From Candidatus Salinicoccus stercoripullorum (GTDB lineage: Bacteria > Bacillota > Bacilli > Staphylococcales > Salinicoccaceae), in NCBI GenBank assembly GCA_019113295.1, contig DXHR01000035.1, positions 88,396-152,395 on the forward strand: a stretch of 64,000 bases of DNA, given 5' to 3'. Each line of letters starts with the position of its first letter. Position 1 is the first letter of the stretch. The translations under genes were made by a program, and so were the position numbers. The notes under the pieces are model-generated. The model did not search any database. It was given only the letters and a program-made list of their open reading frames with translations, and had not been told where the DNA came from. Shown here piece by piece: positions 9,654-19,104 of this stretch.

Positions 9654-10215
9654 TTTCAAGAGACTCGCAGAGTATAAAGATCTTTTCAAATTCTTCAGCG
9701 TGCATTTTGACTATCCCGAAAAACTCACATACCATCCGAAAAGTTTTGCGGTCAAGGAAGACCTGCCTGAAGCGATAAGCAGCCATATAGATGAATACGA
9801 AAGGAATGTTATGGGATTCAGCCTGGATGAAAACAGGGAGGAGTACATCCACACGTTCGATTTTGAAAAGAAGAACAGCCTCTTCATGACATATGCAAAT
9901 TTCGAAGACGGCAAAGAGCGGGGACAGATGCTCGCCAAACTTAAAGTGCTGTATGAAATGTTCGGGCTTGAAATGCCGGATAATGAACTTTCGGATTACC
10001 TGCCGCTGATGTGCGAATTCATCTATGCAGGGGACTGGGAGGACGATGACAGGAAGGAAGGCAGCTTTTCATTGCTCATCGGAGTGATCGAGGATGGAAG
10101 CTACCACCTGCTGAAATCACTGGAAAAACAGGAAAGCCATTACACGCCGCTGGTGAGGGCACTGCGTGAAACATTCAAGCAGTGCATGAGACAGCCGGCA
10201 GGAGAGCAGGGGTGA
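9646..10215 (+). CDS. narJ: Nitrate reductase assembly chaperone
   Basis: NarJ/TorD-type chaperone needed to insert the molybdenum cofactor into NarG before the complex binds NarI; it is not part of the final enzyme. The all-helical protein is about 189 residues from the GTG at 9646, which has GGGGGAA at a good distance and overlaps the narH end by 8 nt. An in-frame ATG at 9616 would add ten residues but lacks a clear ribosome site. The body is acidic, with the NarJ-typical hydrophobic and acidic stretch around residues 95-130. Its position between narH and narI is the classical one. Confidence 0.93.
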   Translation: MIDFKRLAEYKDLFKFFSVHFDYPEKLTYHPKSFAVKEDLPEAISSHIDEYERNVMGFSLDENREEYIHTFDFEKKNSLFMTYANFEDGKERGQMLAKLKVLYEMFGLEMPDNELSDYLPLMCEFIYAGDWEDDDRKEGSFSLLIGVIEDGSYHLLKSLEKQESHYTPLVRALRETFKQCMRQPAGEQG

Positions 10216-10222
10216 GAGGCTG

Positions 10223-10903
10223 ATGCTGGATCAATTTTTATGGGTGATTTTCCCTTATCTTGCCATCGCGACATTTGTCATCGGTCATATATTCAGGTAC
10301 AGGTACGATCAGTTCAGCTGGACGGCAAAATCCAGTGAATTCATAGAACAGAAGCAGCTCAAATGGGGGAGCCTGCTGTTCCACCTCGGCGTCATCCCGG
10401 TATTCTTCGGCCATGTGGCGGGCCTCCTTGTCCCGGCCGCCTGGCTTTCCGCCATCGGCGTGAATGATCATCTCTATCACCTCGGGGCAGTCTATATCGG
10501 CAGTATCTTCGGCATCATGACACTTGTCGGAATGTTCCTCCTGACATATAGAAGACTGAGCAAGCCGAGTGTCCTGAAGCTGAGTTCGGCCTCAGACATC
10601 ATAGTGAACCTCCTGCTGCTGTTCATCGTATTCATTGGCTGCTACGCGACACTTGTCACAAATACGACCACGCCGGATTTCGATTATCGTGCTACAATAT
10701 CAGTATGGATAAGAGGTTTATTGACGCTGCGGCCTGAAGCGGCACTGATGGAAACCGTACCGCTCACGTTCAAGCTCCATGTCCTGTCCGGCTTCGCCAT
10801 ATTCATGATGTGGCCGTTTACGAGGCTTGTACATGTATGGAGTGTACCGCTCAATTACGGTACGAGAAGTTATATCCTCTACAGAAAGCACAGTGTCAGA
10901 TAA
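10223..10903 (+). CDS. narI: Respiratory nitrate reductase gamma subunit (cytochrome b)
   Basis: Membrane anchor that oxidises menaquinol and passes electrons through two b-type haems to NarH. The 226-residue protein has five hydrophobic helices. Candidate axial His residues are seen in the second helix (LFHLGV and FGHV) and in the last (KLHVLSG and RLVHVW). The ATG at 10223 is 7 nt after the narJ stop. The last gene of the narGHJI structural block; nreA begins 23 nt further on, so sensor genes probably share the transcript. Confidence 0.96.
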   Translation: MLDQFLWVIFPYLAIATFVIGHIFRYRYDQFSWTAKSSEFIEQKQLKWGSLLFHLGVIPVFFGHVAGLLVPAAWLSAIGVNDHLYHLGAVYIGSIFGIMTLVGMFLLTYRRLSKPSVLKLSSASDIIVNLLLLFIVFIGCYATLVTNTTTPDFDYRATISVWIRGLLTLRPEAALMETVPLTFKLHVLSGFAIFMMWPFTRLVHVWSVPLNYGTRSYILYRKHSVR

Positions 10904-10926
10904 AAATTCACAAAGGGGTGAAGGGC

Positions 10927-11379
10927 ATGAATGGTACAATTGAACAGACGATAGATCTGGATCATATCCGGCGCATCACCCGCTCCGACTGTGTGGGTAT
11001 GGCGGAAGAAATCCGGACATTTGATGATACGGTGGTCAAATGGACCCGCATGACGGGCAACATGAACAACCGTTACAAACGGATATCCGTGGCACCGGGC
11101 AAAGGTGTGGCAGGCATTGTCAAGAAAACGGGGAAACCCTGGATTGTCGAAGACGTGAATAAAGAAATCCCGCTGTCCGAAAAGTACCGGTACCCAATCA
11201 TCATAAATGAAAAAATCGTCTCATTCATCGCCATCCCCATCCTGAAACAAGGGATGCCGGAAGGTGCCCTCATCATCGGTTTCAGGACGCTGGGGCGTAT
11301 CAGTAAATCTCTGATGATGGATTATATAGAGGATATACAGCCAGTATGCAAATGCGAACTGGGAGGGGTGCATTTATGA
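10927..11379 (+). CDS. nreA: Nitrate-sensing GAF protein NreA
   Basis: Small GAF-domain protein (150 residues) that binds nitrate and, when empty, holds the kinase NreB inactive in staphylococci. Typical features are the glycine-rich GKGVAGIVKKTG segment around residues 57-68 and a hydrophobic core VSFIAIPIL around residue 100. The ATG at 10927 follows a GGGGTG site; longer upstream readings lie inside narI in another frame. Its stop overlaps the nreB start (ATGA), so NreA and NreB should be made in matched amounts. Location directly after narI makes the system part of the nitrate operon. Confidence 0.92.
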   Translation: MNGTIEQTIDLDHIRRITRSDCVGMAEEIRTFDDTVVKWTRMTGNMNNRYKRISVAPGKGVAGIVKKTGKPWIVEDVNKEIPLSEKYRYPIIINEKIVSFIAIPILKQGMPEGALIIGFRTLGRISKSLMMDYIEDIQPVCKCELGGVHL

Positions 11380-12416
11380 CTAAGCAGAAAGATCTTACCC
11401 AATATCTGCAGCTGCTTTATGAACAGTCGAATGAGATCATCTTCTTTCTGGACAGAGAAGGAAAGATCATCTACCGCAACGGTGCGTCATACGAAATAAT
11501 GGGGGATGATGTCCAGCATCAGCTGGATAATGCATTATGCCATCATTGCGAAGGGCTGACGGATGAAAACCATCTGGTGACCTGTGAAGGCTGCTATCTC
11601 TACAGCGGCGCCAACGATAAGGTGGATTTCCAGCTGTTCATGAAATTGCAGGACGGGACCGTGAAGCCGTACTCTGCAAACTACCAGACACTGAGCTACG
11701 AAGATGATATAAGAGTACTGCGTCTGAACAACATCTCGAATCAGATGAAGACGCAGCAGGTCCTGCACCAGAAAATGCTCACGAAGCACATCATGGCGGC
11801 GCAGGAAGATGAAAGGAAGCGAATTTCACGAGAGCTGCACGACAGCATCATCCAGAATATACTGAACATCCTCGTGGAAGTGCGGCTGTTCAAATATCTG
11901 CCTGCAGACGAACTGTCGGAGAAGACGGAGCAGGCGGAATCCCTGCTTAATAATCTGATGAAGTCGATCCGGAATATATCCGTGGAGCTCAGACCATCAT
12001 CACTCGATGATCTTGGCCTTCTGTCCGCACTCCGGTCCCACTTCAAGTATATCGGCAAGAACTACGGCATGGCAGTTTTATTCGAATCCAATATAGAGGA
12101 CACGAGATTTGACACCGAAATTGAAACGGCATTATATCGTATCATCCAGGAGTCTGTTTTCAACGCGATGAAATATGCCGATGTGGATTCCGTGGATGTC
12201 ACCCTGATGGATCGCGGTGAATACCTGGAAGTCAGCATTGAAGACGAAGGGGGAGGATTCGACATGCACGGTTCACCGAAGGGAACCGGACTCGGACTTT
12301 TCGGCATGAGGGAGCGGGCGGAAGCCATCGGTGCGAATTTCAGCATTAAAAGTGTTGTAGGCAAAGGAACGAAGATTGCTCTAATCCTCCCTTTGAAGAA
12401 GGAGGAAGACAAATGA
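11376..12416 (+). CDS. nreB: Oxygen-sensing histidine kinase NreB
   Basis: Cytosolic two-component kinase whose PAS domain holds an oxygen-labile [4Fe-4S] cluster; anaerobically it autophosphorylates and activates NreC. Of 346 residues, the first 120 form the PAS domain with Cys 55, 58, 70 and 73 (CxxC-x11-CxxC, the NreB arrangement). The HisKA_3 dimerisation helix has the phosphoacceptor His near 155 in RELHD, and the C-terminal HATPase domain shows the DEGGGFD and [10 protein letters not shown] boxes. No membrane segments are present. Start and stop overlap nreA and nreC by 4 nt each. Confidence 0.95.
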   Translation: MTKQKDLTQYLQLLYEQSNEIIFFLDREGKIIYRNGASYEIMGDDVQHQLDNALCHHCEGLTDENHLVTCEGCYLYSGANDKVDFQLFMKLQDGTVKPYSANYQTLSYEDDIRVLRLNNISNQMKTQQVLHQKMLTKHIMAAQEDERKRISRELHDSIIQNILNILVEVRLFKYLPADELSEKTEQAESLLNNLMKSIRNISVELRPSSLDDLGLLSALRSHFKYIGKNYGMAVLFESNIEDTRFDTEIETALYRIIQESVFNAMKYADVDSVDVTLMDRGEYLEVSIEDEGGGFDMHGSPKGTGLGLFGMRERAEAIGANFSIKSVVGKGTKIALILPLKKEEDK

Positions 12417-13063
12417 GGATAATCATTGCCGACGATCATTCCGTTGTACGCAGCGGATTTTCGATGATCATCAATTATCAGAAGGACATGGAAGTCGTTG
12501 CGACTGCAGGGGACGGGCTTGAGGCATACAGGATGGTTCAGAAATATGAGCCCGATATCATCCTGCTGGACATCAGCATGCCGCCGGGGGAATCCGGCCT
12601 GATTGCGACGGGGAAGATTTCACAGGACTTTCCAGATACTAAAATCATCATTCTTACAATGTACGACGATGATGAATATCTTTTTCATTCCCTTAAGAAC
12701 GGTGCAAAAGGGTACGTTTTGAAAAGCGCGCCTGATGAGGAGCTTCTCGACGCCATACGCTCTGTATATGGCGGTGACACTTATGTCCACCCAAAGATGA
12801 CGGATGTGCTTGTCAGACAGTTCATCACACAGGATGATATGGCAGAGGACAATACGAACCCGTTCAAAATACTGTCAAAGAGGGAACTTGAAATACTGCC
12901 GCTCGTGGCCAAAGGCTACGGCAACAAGGAGATAGCCGAAAAACTGTTCATATCAGTAAAGACGGTGGAGGCGCACAAATCGAGGTTCATGGATAAGATC
13001 GGCCTCTCCTCGCGTCCGGAAATACTGGAGTACGCAATAAAGAAGAAACTGATCGAATTTTAA
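12413..13063 (+). CDS. nreC: Nitrate respiration response regulator NreC
   Basis: NarL/LuxR-type response regulator, 216 residues. The receiver domain (about 1-120) has the DD acidic pair at residues 6-7, the phosphorylation Asp in LLDISMP near residue 54, and the Lys in LKSA near 104. The C-terminal HTH_LuxR domain (about 148-210) contains [15 protein letters not shown]. When phosphorylated by NreB it should activate narG and narT promoters at GGG/CCC dyads such as those at 4252-4374. It starts 4 nt inside nreB. A hemerythrin-like gene follows after 11 nt. Confidence 0.94.
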   Translation: MRIIIADDHSVVRSGFSMIINYQKDMEVVATAGDGLEAYRMVQKYEPDIILLDISMPPGESGLIATGKISQDFPDTKIIILTMYDDDEYLFHSLKNGAKGYVLKSAPDEELLDAIRSVYGGDTYVHPKMTDVLVRQFITQDDMAEDNTNPFKILSKRELEILPLVAKGYGNKEIAEKLFISVKTVEAHKSRFMDKIGLSSRPEILEYAIKKKLIEF

Positions 13064-13074
13064 GCAGGTGTATT

Positions 13075-13575
13075 ATGGAGACATTTAATTTCAAGATGAA
13101 GGCGCTCAGGGTGCTGGAGAACGAACACCGTCTGATCATGCATGAAATCACAAGCTGGTTCGACCGCATGCGGGAGCTTGAAGAAAGAGGACAGTATGGT
13201 ACTGCGGAAATGGAAGCGCTGATGGATAAGATTGCAGTGAGCAAAGAGATCATCAACAGGCATCAGCTGAAAGAGGACAGGTATTTCTTTGAAATGCTGG
13301 GCCATTACATAGGAATGGACCAGGGGCCGATCATGGCGATACAGGAAGAGCACAGCGAGATAGAGCAGTATTTCACCAATGCGTTTGTCATGCATGGCGA
13401 AGGCAGGTCACTCGCTGAGTTCTCCCCCTATCTTCAGGAGGCATATGAAATACTGTATATGCACATGTATAAAGAAGAGAATGTCCTTTTTCCGATGGCT
13501 GAAAAACAGTTCAGGACCATTGATGAAGAGAAGCTGCTGGAACAGCTCAATAGTAATATACTCGAGGAAACATAA
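13075..13575 (+). CDS. Hemerythrin-like HHE domain protein
   Basis: A 166-residue, highly charged, all-helical protein with histidines and glutamates in hemerythrin-like positions: ENEHRLIMHE (helix 1), NRHQLKEDRYFFE (helix 2), QEEHSEIEQ (helix 3) and HMYKEENVLFP (helix 4). Such proteins bind a di-iron centre and sense or store oxygen or nitric oxide. It begins 11 nt after nreC and ends at the operon terminator, so it is co-transcribed with the nitrate genes. Handling or sensing NO or oxygen during nitrate respiration is an inference from that position. It is distinct from RIC/ScdA, whose N-terminal domain is missing. Confidence 0.85.
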   Translation: METFNFKMKALRVLENEHRLIMHEITSWFDRMRELEERGQYGTAEMEALMDKIAVSKEIINRHQLKEDRYFFEMLGHYIGMDQGPIMAIQEEHSEIEQYFTNAFVMHGEGRSLAEFSPYLQEAYEILYMHMYKEENVLFPMAEKQFRTIDEEKLLEQLNSNILEET

Positions 13576-13622
13576 GGTATTCCCCCTGAATAACGAGGGG
13601 AGTCCCTTATGTTTCTTTTTTT
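13567..13622 (+). terminator. Terminator of the nar-nre operon
   Basis: An outer stem of about 11 bp (starting at 13567) encloses an inner CCCC/GGGG stem and ends in a long T run. Confidence 0.9.
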
Positions 13623-13684
13623 CTGCAGAAATTATAATGAAGATGAAGATCAAAAAATAGAAAATGATATAAGGTGTGAAAACA

Positions 13685-15169
13685 ATGATCAGGAAAATTC
13701 AGCTTCCGCTACAGACTGTGAACATGCTGATCGGTTTCATCTGCTGGGTCATCATCTCTCCTCTGATACCTTTCATCTCAGAAGATGTAAACATCCCCGC
13801 AGAACAGGTGGCAATCATTACGGCGGTGCCGGTTATCCTCGGTTCAATCCTCAGGATACCGCTGGGTTATTATGCGAATGTCATCGGCGCAAGGAAAGTA
13901 TTCATCATCAGTTTCATCCTTCTCCTGTTTCCCATCTATTATATAAGCAACACATCTTCACACATAGACCTGCTCATAGGAGGGTTTTTCCTGGGAATCG
14001 GCGGAGCAATGTTCTCTGTGGGAGTTACAAGCCTGCCGAAATACTATCCCAAGGAGAAGCATGGATTGATCAACGGCATTTATGGTGTCGGCAATATCGG
14101 GACGGCAATTGCAAGCTTTTCTGCGCCGGTGCTGGCCGTACAGATCGGATGGCAGAATACCATCCGGATGCTGCTCGTCGTACTGGTCGTTTTCATCGTG
14201 ATCAATATCTTCTTCGGCGACCGCCGGGAGAAGCTGGTGAAACAGCCACTGATCGGACAGGTCAGGGGAATCATCAATAACGAGAAATTATGGGTGATCT
14301 CCCTGTGGTACTTCATCACGTTCGGTTCATTCGTCGCCTTTACGGTATTCCTGCCGAACTTCCTGATTACGAACTACGACGTGGATAACGTGGATGCGGG
14401 AGTCCGGACAGCCGGATTCATAGCGCTGGCCACGTTCATCCGGCCGCTCGGCGGGTTCATCGGCGACAGGTTCAATCCGCTGATTGCGCTCATCTATACT
14501 TTCCTCGGCATCACAATCGGAGGAATCATCCTTGCATTTTCACCGACATTCCTGCTGTTCAGCATCGGGTGTCTGCTGGTGGCCGCTACATCTGGCATCG
14601 GCAACGGGCTTGTATTCAAACTGGTGCCACAGTACTTCAGCAACCAGGCAGGGATCGCCAACGGGTTCGTCTCCATGATGGGCGGACTCGGCGGATTCTT
14701 CCCGCCGCTCATACTGGCATCAATATATAGTATTACAGGCCAGTACTCGATCGGCTTCATGCTGTTGTCACAGGTCGCACTGGCAAGCCTCATATTGGCC
14801 GGATGGATGTTTTACCAGAATAAAGTCTCCATCGCCTCCAAAGTGTTCAATTCAATGGGACAGGGTGTACTGGTGACCGATGAACACGGGAAGATCACTG
14901 ACATCAATCCAAGATTCACCGAAATCACAGGATATACCGAGGAGGAAGTGCGGGGTGAAAGCCCGAACATCCTCCAGTCCGGCGAACAGGACAGGACATT
15001 TTACACCAACATGTGGGATATGCTGCGTCAGGAAGGCATATGGCAGGGTGAAATCATCAACAAAAAGAAAAACGGTGAATTGTACAGGCAATGGCTGAAC
15101 ATCAGGGAAGTTCGGAGCAAAGAGGGAGACATAGAAAGATATGTCGGCACCTTCTCTGAAATGGACTGA
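13685..15169 (+). CDS. narT: Nitrate/nitrite transporter NarT/NarK fused to a C-terminal PAS domain
   Basis: Major facilitator carrier for nitrate uptake and nitrite export, serving the NarGHI enzyme. Residues 1-380 form twelve membrane helices with MFS/NNP features such as GIGGAMFSVGVTSLPKYYP near residue 105 and the repeated GNGLVFKLVPQYF segment near 305. Unlike ordinary NarT/NarK (about 390-400 residues), residues 385-494 form a cytoplasmic PAS domain (GVLVTDEHGKITDIN, then FTEITGYTEEEVRG) with a complete PAC-like end and nothing after it. The ATG at 13685 follows AAGG; a GTG three codons upstream overlaps that site. The gene follows the nar terminator and has its own TATAAT-like -10 near 13634. 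No NreC dyad is evident here. Confidence 0.92.
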   Translation: MIRKIQLPLQTVNMLIGFICWVIISPLIPFISEDVNIPAEQVAIITAVPVILGSILRIPLGYYANVIGARKVFIISFILLLFPIYYISNTSSHIDLLIGGFFLGIGGAMFSVGVTSLPKYYPKEKHGLINGIYGVGNIGTAIASFSAPVLAVQIGWQNTIRMLLVVLVVFIVINIFFGDRREKLVKQPLIGQVRGIINNEKLWVISLWYFITFGSFVAFTVFLPNFLITNYDVDNVDAGVRTAGFIALATFIRPLGGFIGDRFNPLIALIYTFLGITIGGIILAFSPTFLLFSIGCLLVAATSGIGNGLVFKLVPQYFSNQAGIANGFVSMMGGLGGFFPPLILASIYSITGQYSIGFMLLSQVALASLILAGWMFYQNKVSIASKVFNSMGQGVLVTDEHGKITDINPRFTEITGYTEEEVRGESPNILQSGEQDRTFYTNMWDMLRQEGIWQGEIINKKKNGELYRQWLNIREVRSKEGDIERYVGTFSEMD

Positions 15170-15180
15170 GACAGGGGAAC

Positions 15181-15216
15181 AGAAAAGCGCTGCAGAAATG
15201 TCTGCAGCGCTTTTCT
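15181..15216. terminator. Bidirectional terminator between narT and opp genes
   Basis: A perfect 16-bp stem (15181-15196 with 15201-15216) with a 4-nt loop and flanking A/T runs. Confidence 0.9.
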
Positions 15217-16136
15217 CATGTTTTCCAGCTCTCATATTCTTTTTCGGAACAGTAAACAAGGTGGTTATTGCCGAAATCCCTGAGCTCCAGTTTCTCATCT
15301 TCAGTATACTCATGTACGCTTTCATCGTAACTGATCCTGCGGCGTTCCTTTTCGGAATGGGGGTCCGGCTGCGGGACGGCTGAAAGCAGTGATTTGGTAT
15401 ACGGATGCACCGGCCGGTCATATAAATCGGCAGCTTCCCCGATTTCCATGATTTTACCCTTATACATGACAGCAATCCTGTCGGAAATATATTTGACCAT
15501 GGAAAGGTCGTGGGCGATGAAGAGATATGCGAGACCCCGATCTTTCTGTATATTCTTCATCATGTTTACGACCTGCGCCTGGATTGAAACATCCAGCGCT
15601 GAAATCGGTTCGTCGGCAATGATCAGTTTCGGATTGAAACTGAGTGCCCTCGCAATGCCGATTCTCTGCCGCTGTCCGCCGGAAAACTCATGTGGATAGC
15701 GATTTGCATGTTCCCTGTTCAGGCCGACGGATTCGAGCAGTTCATATATTTTCTCCCGTCTTTCTTTCTTCTTCTTATACAGTCTATGGATGTCATAGCC
15801 TTCTTCGAGTATTTCAAAGACAGTCATCCTGGGATTGAGTGAGGCATATGGATCCTGGAAGATCATCTGCAATTTCTGATGGAACTGCTTTTGTTCTTTC
15901 CTGGACAGACTGTCATTGTTTTTACCGTCGAATTCCACTTCTCCGCCTGTTTTGTCATAAAGATTGATGATTGTACGACCGGTTGTGGACTTGCCGCAGC
16001 CGGATTCCCCCACCAGACCGAGTGTCTCACCCGGCATGACGTGGAAGGAGATGCCATCAACTGCTCTGACAGGATTATTTGTAGCGCCGAAATGCTTCTG
16101 CAGATTCTTCACTGTCAAAATCGGTTCCGCCATCAT
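15216..16136 (-). CDS. oppF: Oligopeptide ABC transporter ATP-binding protein OppF
   Basis: One of two ATPases powering oligopeptide import. The 306-residue protein has Walker A GESGCGKS near residue 44, the Q-loop [13 protein letters not shown], the ABC signature SGGQRQR, Walker B LIIADEP and an H-loop AHD. The C-terminal oligopeptide/dipeptide region ([12 protein letters not shown]) ends with a Cys-containing segment as in OppF. The start overlaps the oppD stop (ATGA at 16136). Last gene of the opp operon, ending in the terminator shared with narT. Confidence 0.93.
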   Translation of the reverse strand: MMAEPILTVKNLQKHFGATNNPVRAVDGISFHVMPGETLGLVGESGCGKSTTGRTIINLYDKTGGEVEFDGKNNDSLSRKEQKQFHQKLQMIFQDPYASLNPRMTVFEILEEGYDIHRLYKKKKERREKIYELLESVGLNREHANRYPHEFSGGQRQRIGIARALSFNPKLIIADEPISALDVSIQAQVVNMMKNIQKDRGLAYLFIAHDLSMVKYISDRIAVMYKGKIMEIGEAADLYDRPVHPYTKSLLSAVPQPDPHSEKERRRISYDESVHEYTEDEKLELRDFGNNHLVYCSEKEYESWKT

Positions 16137-17185
16137 TGATCACCGCCATTATATTGGGTATATCTGTTCCTGATGATTTCAGGGACTTCAGTTTTCGGAG
16201 CGTCCGGGTGCAGACGCCATGTCTTTGCATAATGATTTTTGCCTGCTTCGAACATTGGAGGGCTCTTTTCGAAATCGATCTTCATCGCCCGGGGATTCCT
16301 CGCAGCAAATGCATCTCCCCGTGGTGGATCGACCAGGTTTGGAGGGGAGCCGGGAATCGTTCTCAACTCCTCTTTTTTGTCTGCGTTCATGTCAGGCATC
16401 GAACCGAGCAGCCCCCATGTATAAGGGTGCTGCGGGTTGTAGAAGATATCATCGACTGATCCAATCTCCACAATCTCACCAGCATACATGACTGCTACAC
16501 GGTCAGCCACATTTGCAACCACACCGAGGTCGTGCGTGATGAAGATGATCGATGTACGGGAATTCTTCTGGATATCCTTCATGACTTCAAGTATCTGTGC
16601 CTGGATTGTCACATCGAGGGCAGTTGTGGGTTCATCAGCAATCAGCAGCCTGGGATCGGCAGCAAGTGCAATTGCTATGACCACCCTCTGTCTCATCCCT
16701 CCGGAAAATTCATGAGGGTACTGATTCAGCCGCCTTTCAGGGCTGGGGATACCCACTAGGTTCATCAGTTCCAGTGCGCGTTTTTTTGCATCACCGGATG
16801 ACATTTTCTTATGCTTCAACATGACTTCGGTAATCTGTCTGCCAATTTTCATGGTCGGGTTCAACGATGTCATCGGGTCCTGGAATATCATGCTGATTTC
16901 ATTGCCTCTGATTTTTTCCATCTGTTTTTCGGATTTTTCAAGAAGGTTGCTCCCTCCAAAAAGGACCTCTCCACCGGCATAGATTGCAGGCGGCTGTGGG
17001 AGCAGCTTCATGATGGCCTGGTTGGTTACACTTTTGCCTGATCCGGATTCACCCACTATGGCGAGTGTCTCTCCTTGGAATACATCAAAACTGACTTTCC
17101 TGACGGCTTTCACAGTACCGGCATATGTCTTAAAATCAATTTCAAGGTTTTTCATTTGCAGTATCGGTTCACTCATCTTTGTCAC
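16133..17185 (-). CDS. oppD: Oligopeptide ABC transporter ATP-binding protein OppD
   Basis: Second ATPase of the importer, 350 residues. Walker [10 protein letters not shown]-loop [13 protein letters not shown], signature SGGMRQR, Walker [13 protein letters not shown] and the H-loop THD are present in order, followed by the long C-terminal oligo_HPY extension ([12 protein letters not shown], then PGSPPNL). This extension, longer than in OppF, is typical of OppD/DppD. The start 4 nt inside oppC indicates coupled translation. Confidence 0.94.
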   Translation of the reverse strand: MTKMSEPILQMKNLEIDFKTYAGTVKAVRKVSFDVFQGETLAIVGESGSGKSVTNQAIMKLLPQPPAIYAGGEVLFGGSNLLEKSEKQMEKIRGNEISMIFQDPMTSLNPTMKIGRQITEVMLKHKKMSSGDAKKRALELMNLVGIPSPERRLNQYPHEFSGGMRQRVVIAIALAADPRLLIADEPTTALDVTIQAQILEVMKDIQKNSRTSIIFITHDLGVVANVADRVAVMYAGEIVEIGSVDDIFYNPQHPYTWGLLGSMPDMNADKKEELRTIPGSPPNLVDPPRGDAFAARNPRAMKIDFEKSPPMFEAGKNHYAKTWRLHPDAPKTEVPEIIRNRYTQYNGGDQ

Positions 17186-18111
17186 TTCCTTAACTTAGGG
17201 TCCAGTGCATCTCTCAAGCCGTCCCCGACAGCATTGAATGCAAAAATAGTCAGACAGATCAGTACTGCGGGGAAGAACAGCCGCCACGGCGCATTGGCCA
17301 GTGCCGGGTAGCCGTCATTGGCCATTGTTCCCCAGCTGGCAAGCGGTGCAGGGACACCGAGCCCCAGATAGCTTAAGAATGCTTCTGTAAATATTGCAGT
17401 AGGAATCGTCAGAGTCATGGTGACGAGAATTGCACCGAGTGCATTCGGCAACAGGTGCCTTTTGATCAGATGCAGATTGTTCGCCCCCAGTGTTCTCGCT
17501 GCAAGAACGTATTCCTGGTTTTTCAGTTTCAGTATTTCAGAACGTGTAATCCTGGCCATGTTAACCCACCCTGTGAGAGACAGCGCAATGATCATCGGGA
17601 ACAGCCCCGGCTGCATCACAACGAGCAGTATGATGACGACGAGGAGGTACGGTATGGCGGTCAGTATATCTGCGATGCGCATCATGATTTCATCTGTTCG
17701 CCCGCCGGTAAGGCCGGCTACCGCGCCCCACGCGACGCCGATGATCAAGTCGATGATTGCAGCGGCGAAGCCGATGAAGATGGAAATGCGTGCACCGACC
17801 CACACCCTTGTGAAAATATCCCTTCCAAGGTCATCAGTGCCGAACCAGTATGTACCATTCGGTGCCATATTATAATCACCATTCTGCTGTCTGTACGTGA
17901 ATTCGGAAATCCACGGACCGCATATTGCGCCGATGATAATGATGGCAAGTGTGACGAAGCCGATGAGTGCCAGTTTGTTCTTTATGAACCTCCGGGACAC
18001 TTCACCCCAGAAGGATATTGATTTACTGGCAAGAGTTTCGGTCTCTGACGTCCTGTTTCCAACGACTTCAAAGTCGGAAGGTTGAAGTTCCGGAACTTTC
18101 TTATCTGCCAT
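17182..18111 (-). CDS. oppC: Oligopeptide ABC transporter permease OppC
   Basis: Membrane subunit, 309 residues, with an extended cytoplasmic N-terminus (about 40 residues), a first helix near 50-70 and a five-helix BPD_transp_1 core. The EAA-like coupling loop includes [24 protein letters not shown] sequence around residue 205. FGTDDLGRD in the early periplasmic loop is characteristic of OppC/DppC. Its start overlaps oppB by 11 nt. It pairs with OppB to form the channel. Confidence 0.94.
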   Translation of the reverse strand: MADKKVPELQPSDFEVVGNRTSETETLASKSISFWGEVSRRFIKNKLALIGFVTLAIIIIGAICGPWISEFTYRQQNGDYNMAPNGTYWFGTDDLGRDIFTRVWVGARISIFIGFAAAIIDLIIGVAWGAVAGLTGGRTDEIMMRIADILTAIPYLLVVIILLVVMQPGLFPMIIALSLTGWVNMARITRSEILKLKNQEYVLAARTLGANNLHLIKRHLLPNALGAILVTMTLTIPTAIFTEAFLSYLGLGVPAPLASWGTMANDGYPALANAPWRLFFPAVLICLTIFAFNAVGDGLRDALDPKLRK

Positions 18112-19039
18112 TTGATTTTCCTCCCCTCAGGCTGATGCGAGGATCGATGAAGCTGTAGAGAATATCAACTATCAGAACAGCCAGCAGCAGGATTACAGAA
18201 TAAAATACAGTGGTTCCCATGATGACTGTGTAATCCCGGTTTGAAATACTCGTAACGAAGTATTTACCTATGCCGGGAATGGCAAAGATCTCTTCGATTA
18301 CGAAGCTGCCGGTGATGATTCCCGCAGTCAGTGGAGCAAGATATGTGACCACCGGCAGCAGGGCATTTCTCAAGGCGTGCTTGAATACGACGACCCAACG
18401 GGAAATCCCTTTGGCTTTAGCCATCTTCACATACTCACTGTTCGTCTCTTCCAGCATGCTCGAACGGGTCAGTTTTGCAATGAATGCCATCGGTGTCGAA
18501 GCGAGGGCGACTGCCGGCAGTATGCTGTATATGAAACCGTTCCATCCGGCAATGGGAAACCATCCTGCCTGCAGGGCGAGATAGTACTGCAATACGGACG
18601 CCATGACGAATGACGGCACCGATATGCCTATGACTGCCATAATGCTCATCAGATAATCCGGCCATTTATTATGGAAGAGTGCGGCAATGGTGCCGATCAG
18701 CACTCCGAAACCGACTGCGATGAACATCGCTTCCAGACCAAGTGTCATAGAAATGGGAAAACCTTCTGCAATCATGTCGTTCGTTTCTCTGTATTTATAC
18801 TTCATGGAAGTTCCGAAATCTCCGGTGGCGCTGTTTATCAGATAGTCTTTGTACTGTACATACCACGGATTGTCGAGTCCGTATTTTTCATTGAGACTTT
18901 CCTGTATCGCAGGCGGCAGTGCCCTCTCGGAAGCGAAAGGGTTACCCGGAGCCATGCGCATCAGGAAAAATGTTGCTGTGATGATCAAGAATAAAGCAAT
19001 GATGATATAAATTAAACGTTGACCAAGATATTTGATCAT
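18101..19039 (-). CDS. oppB: Oligopeptide ABC transporter permease OppB
   Basis: Membrane subunit, 312 residues from the ATG at 19039, which follows AAAGGAG by 9 nt (an in-frame TTG at 19060 precedes that site). Features are the N-terminal helix [16 protein letters not shown], the MAPGNPF loop, and the EAA loop [20 protein letters not shown] near residue 205. The gene follows oppA across a hairpin, a common arrangement that lowers membrane-subunit output relative to the binding protein. Confidence 0.94.
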   Translation of the reverse strand: MIKYLGQRLIYIIIALFLIITATFFLMRMAPGNPFASERALPPAIQESLNEKYGLDNPWYVQYKDYLINSATGDFGTSMKYKYRETNDMIAEGFPISMTLGLEAMFIAVGFGVLIGTIAALFHNKWPDYLMSIMAVIGISVPSFVMASVLQYYLALQAGWFPIAGWNGFIYSILPAVALASTPMAFIAKLTRSSMLEETNSEYVKMAKAKGISRWVVVFKHALRNALLPVVTYLAPLTAGIITGSFVIEEIFAIPGIGKYFVTSISNRDYTVIMGTTVFYSVILLLAVLIVDILYSFIDPRISLRGGKSNGR

Positions 19040-19063
19040 GGTAATATGCTCCTTTCCCAAAAA

Positions 19064-19094
19064 TGACAGGTGAGTATCATATACTCACCTGACA
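19064..19094 (-). terminator. Intercistronic hairpin between oppA and oppB
   Basis: An 11-bp perfect stem (19067-19077 with 19081-19091) is followed on the minus strand by TTTTT. It probably causes partial termination or stabilises the oppA mRNA end, giving more binding protein than permease. Confidence 0.75.
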
Positions 19095-19104
19095 AAAGAA
19101 TTTC

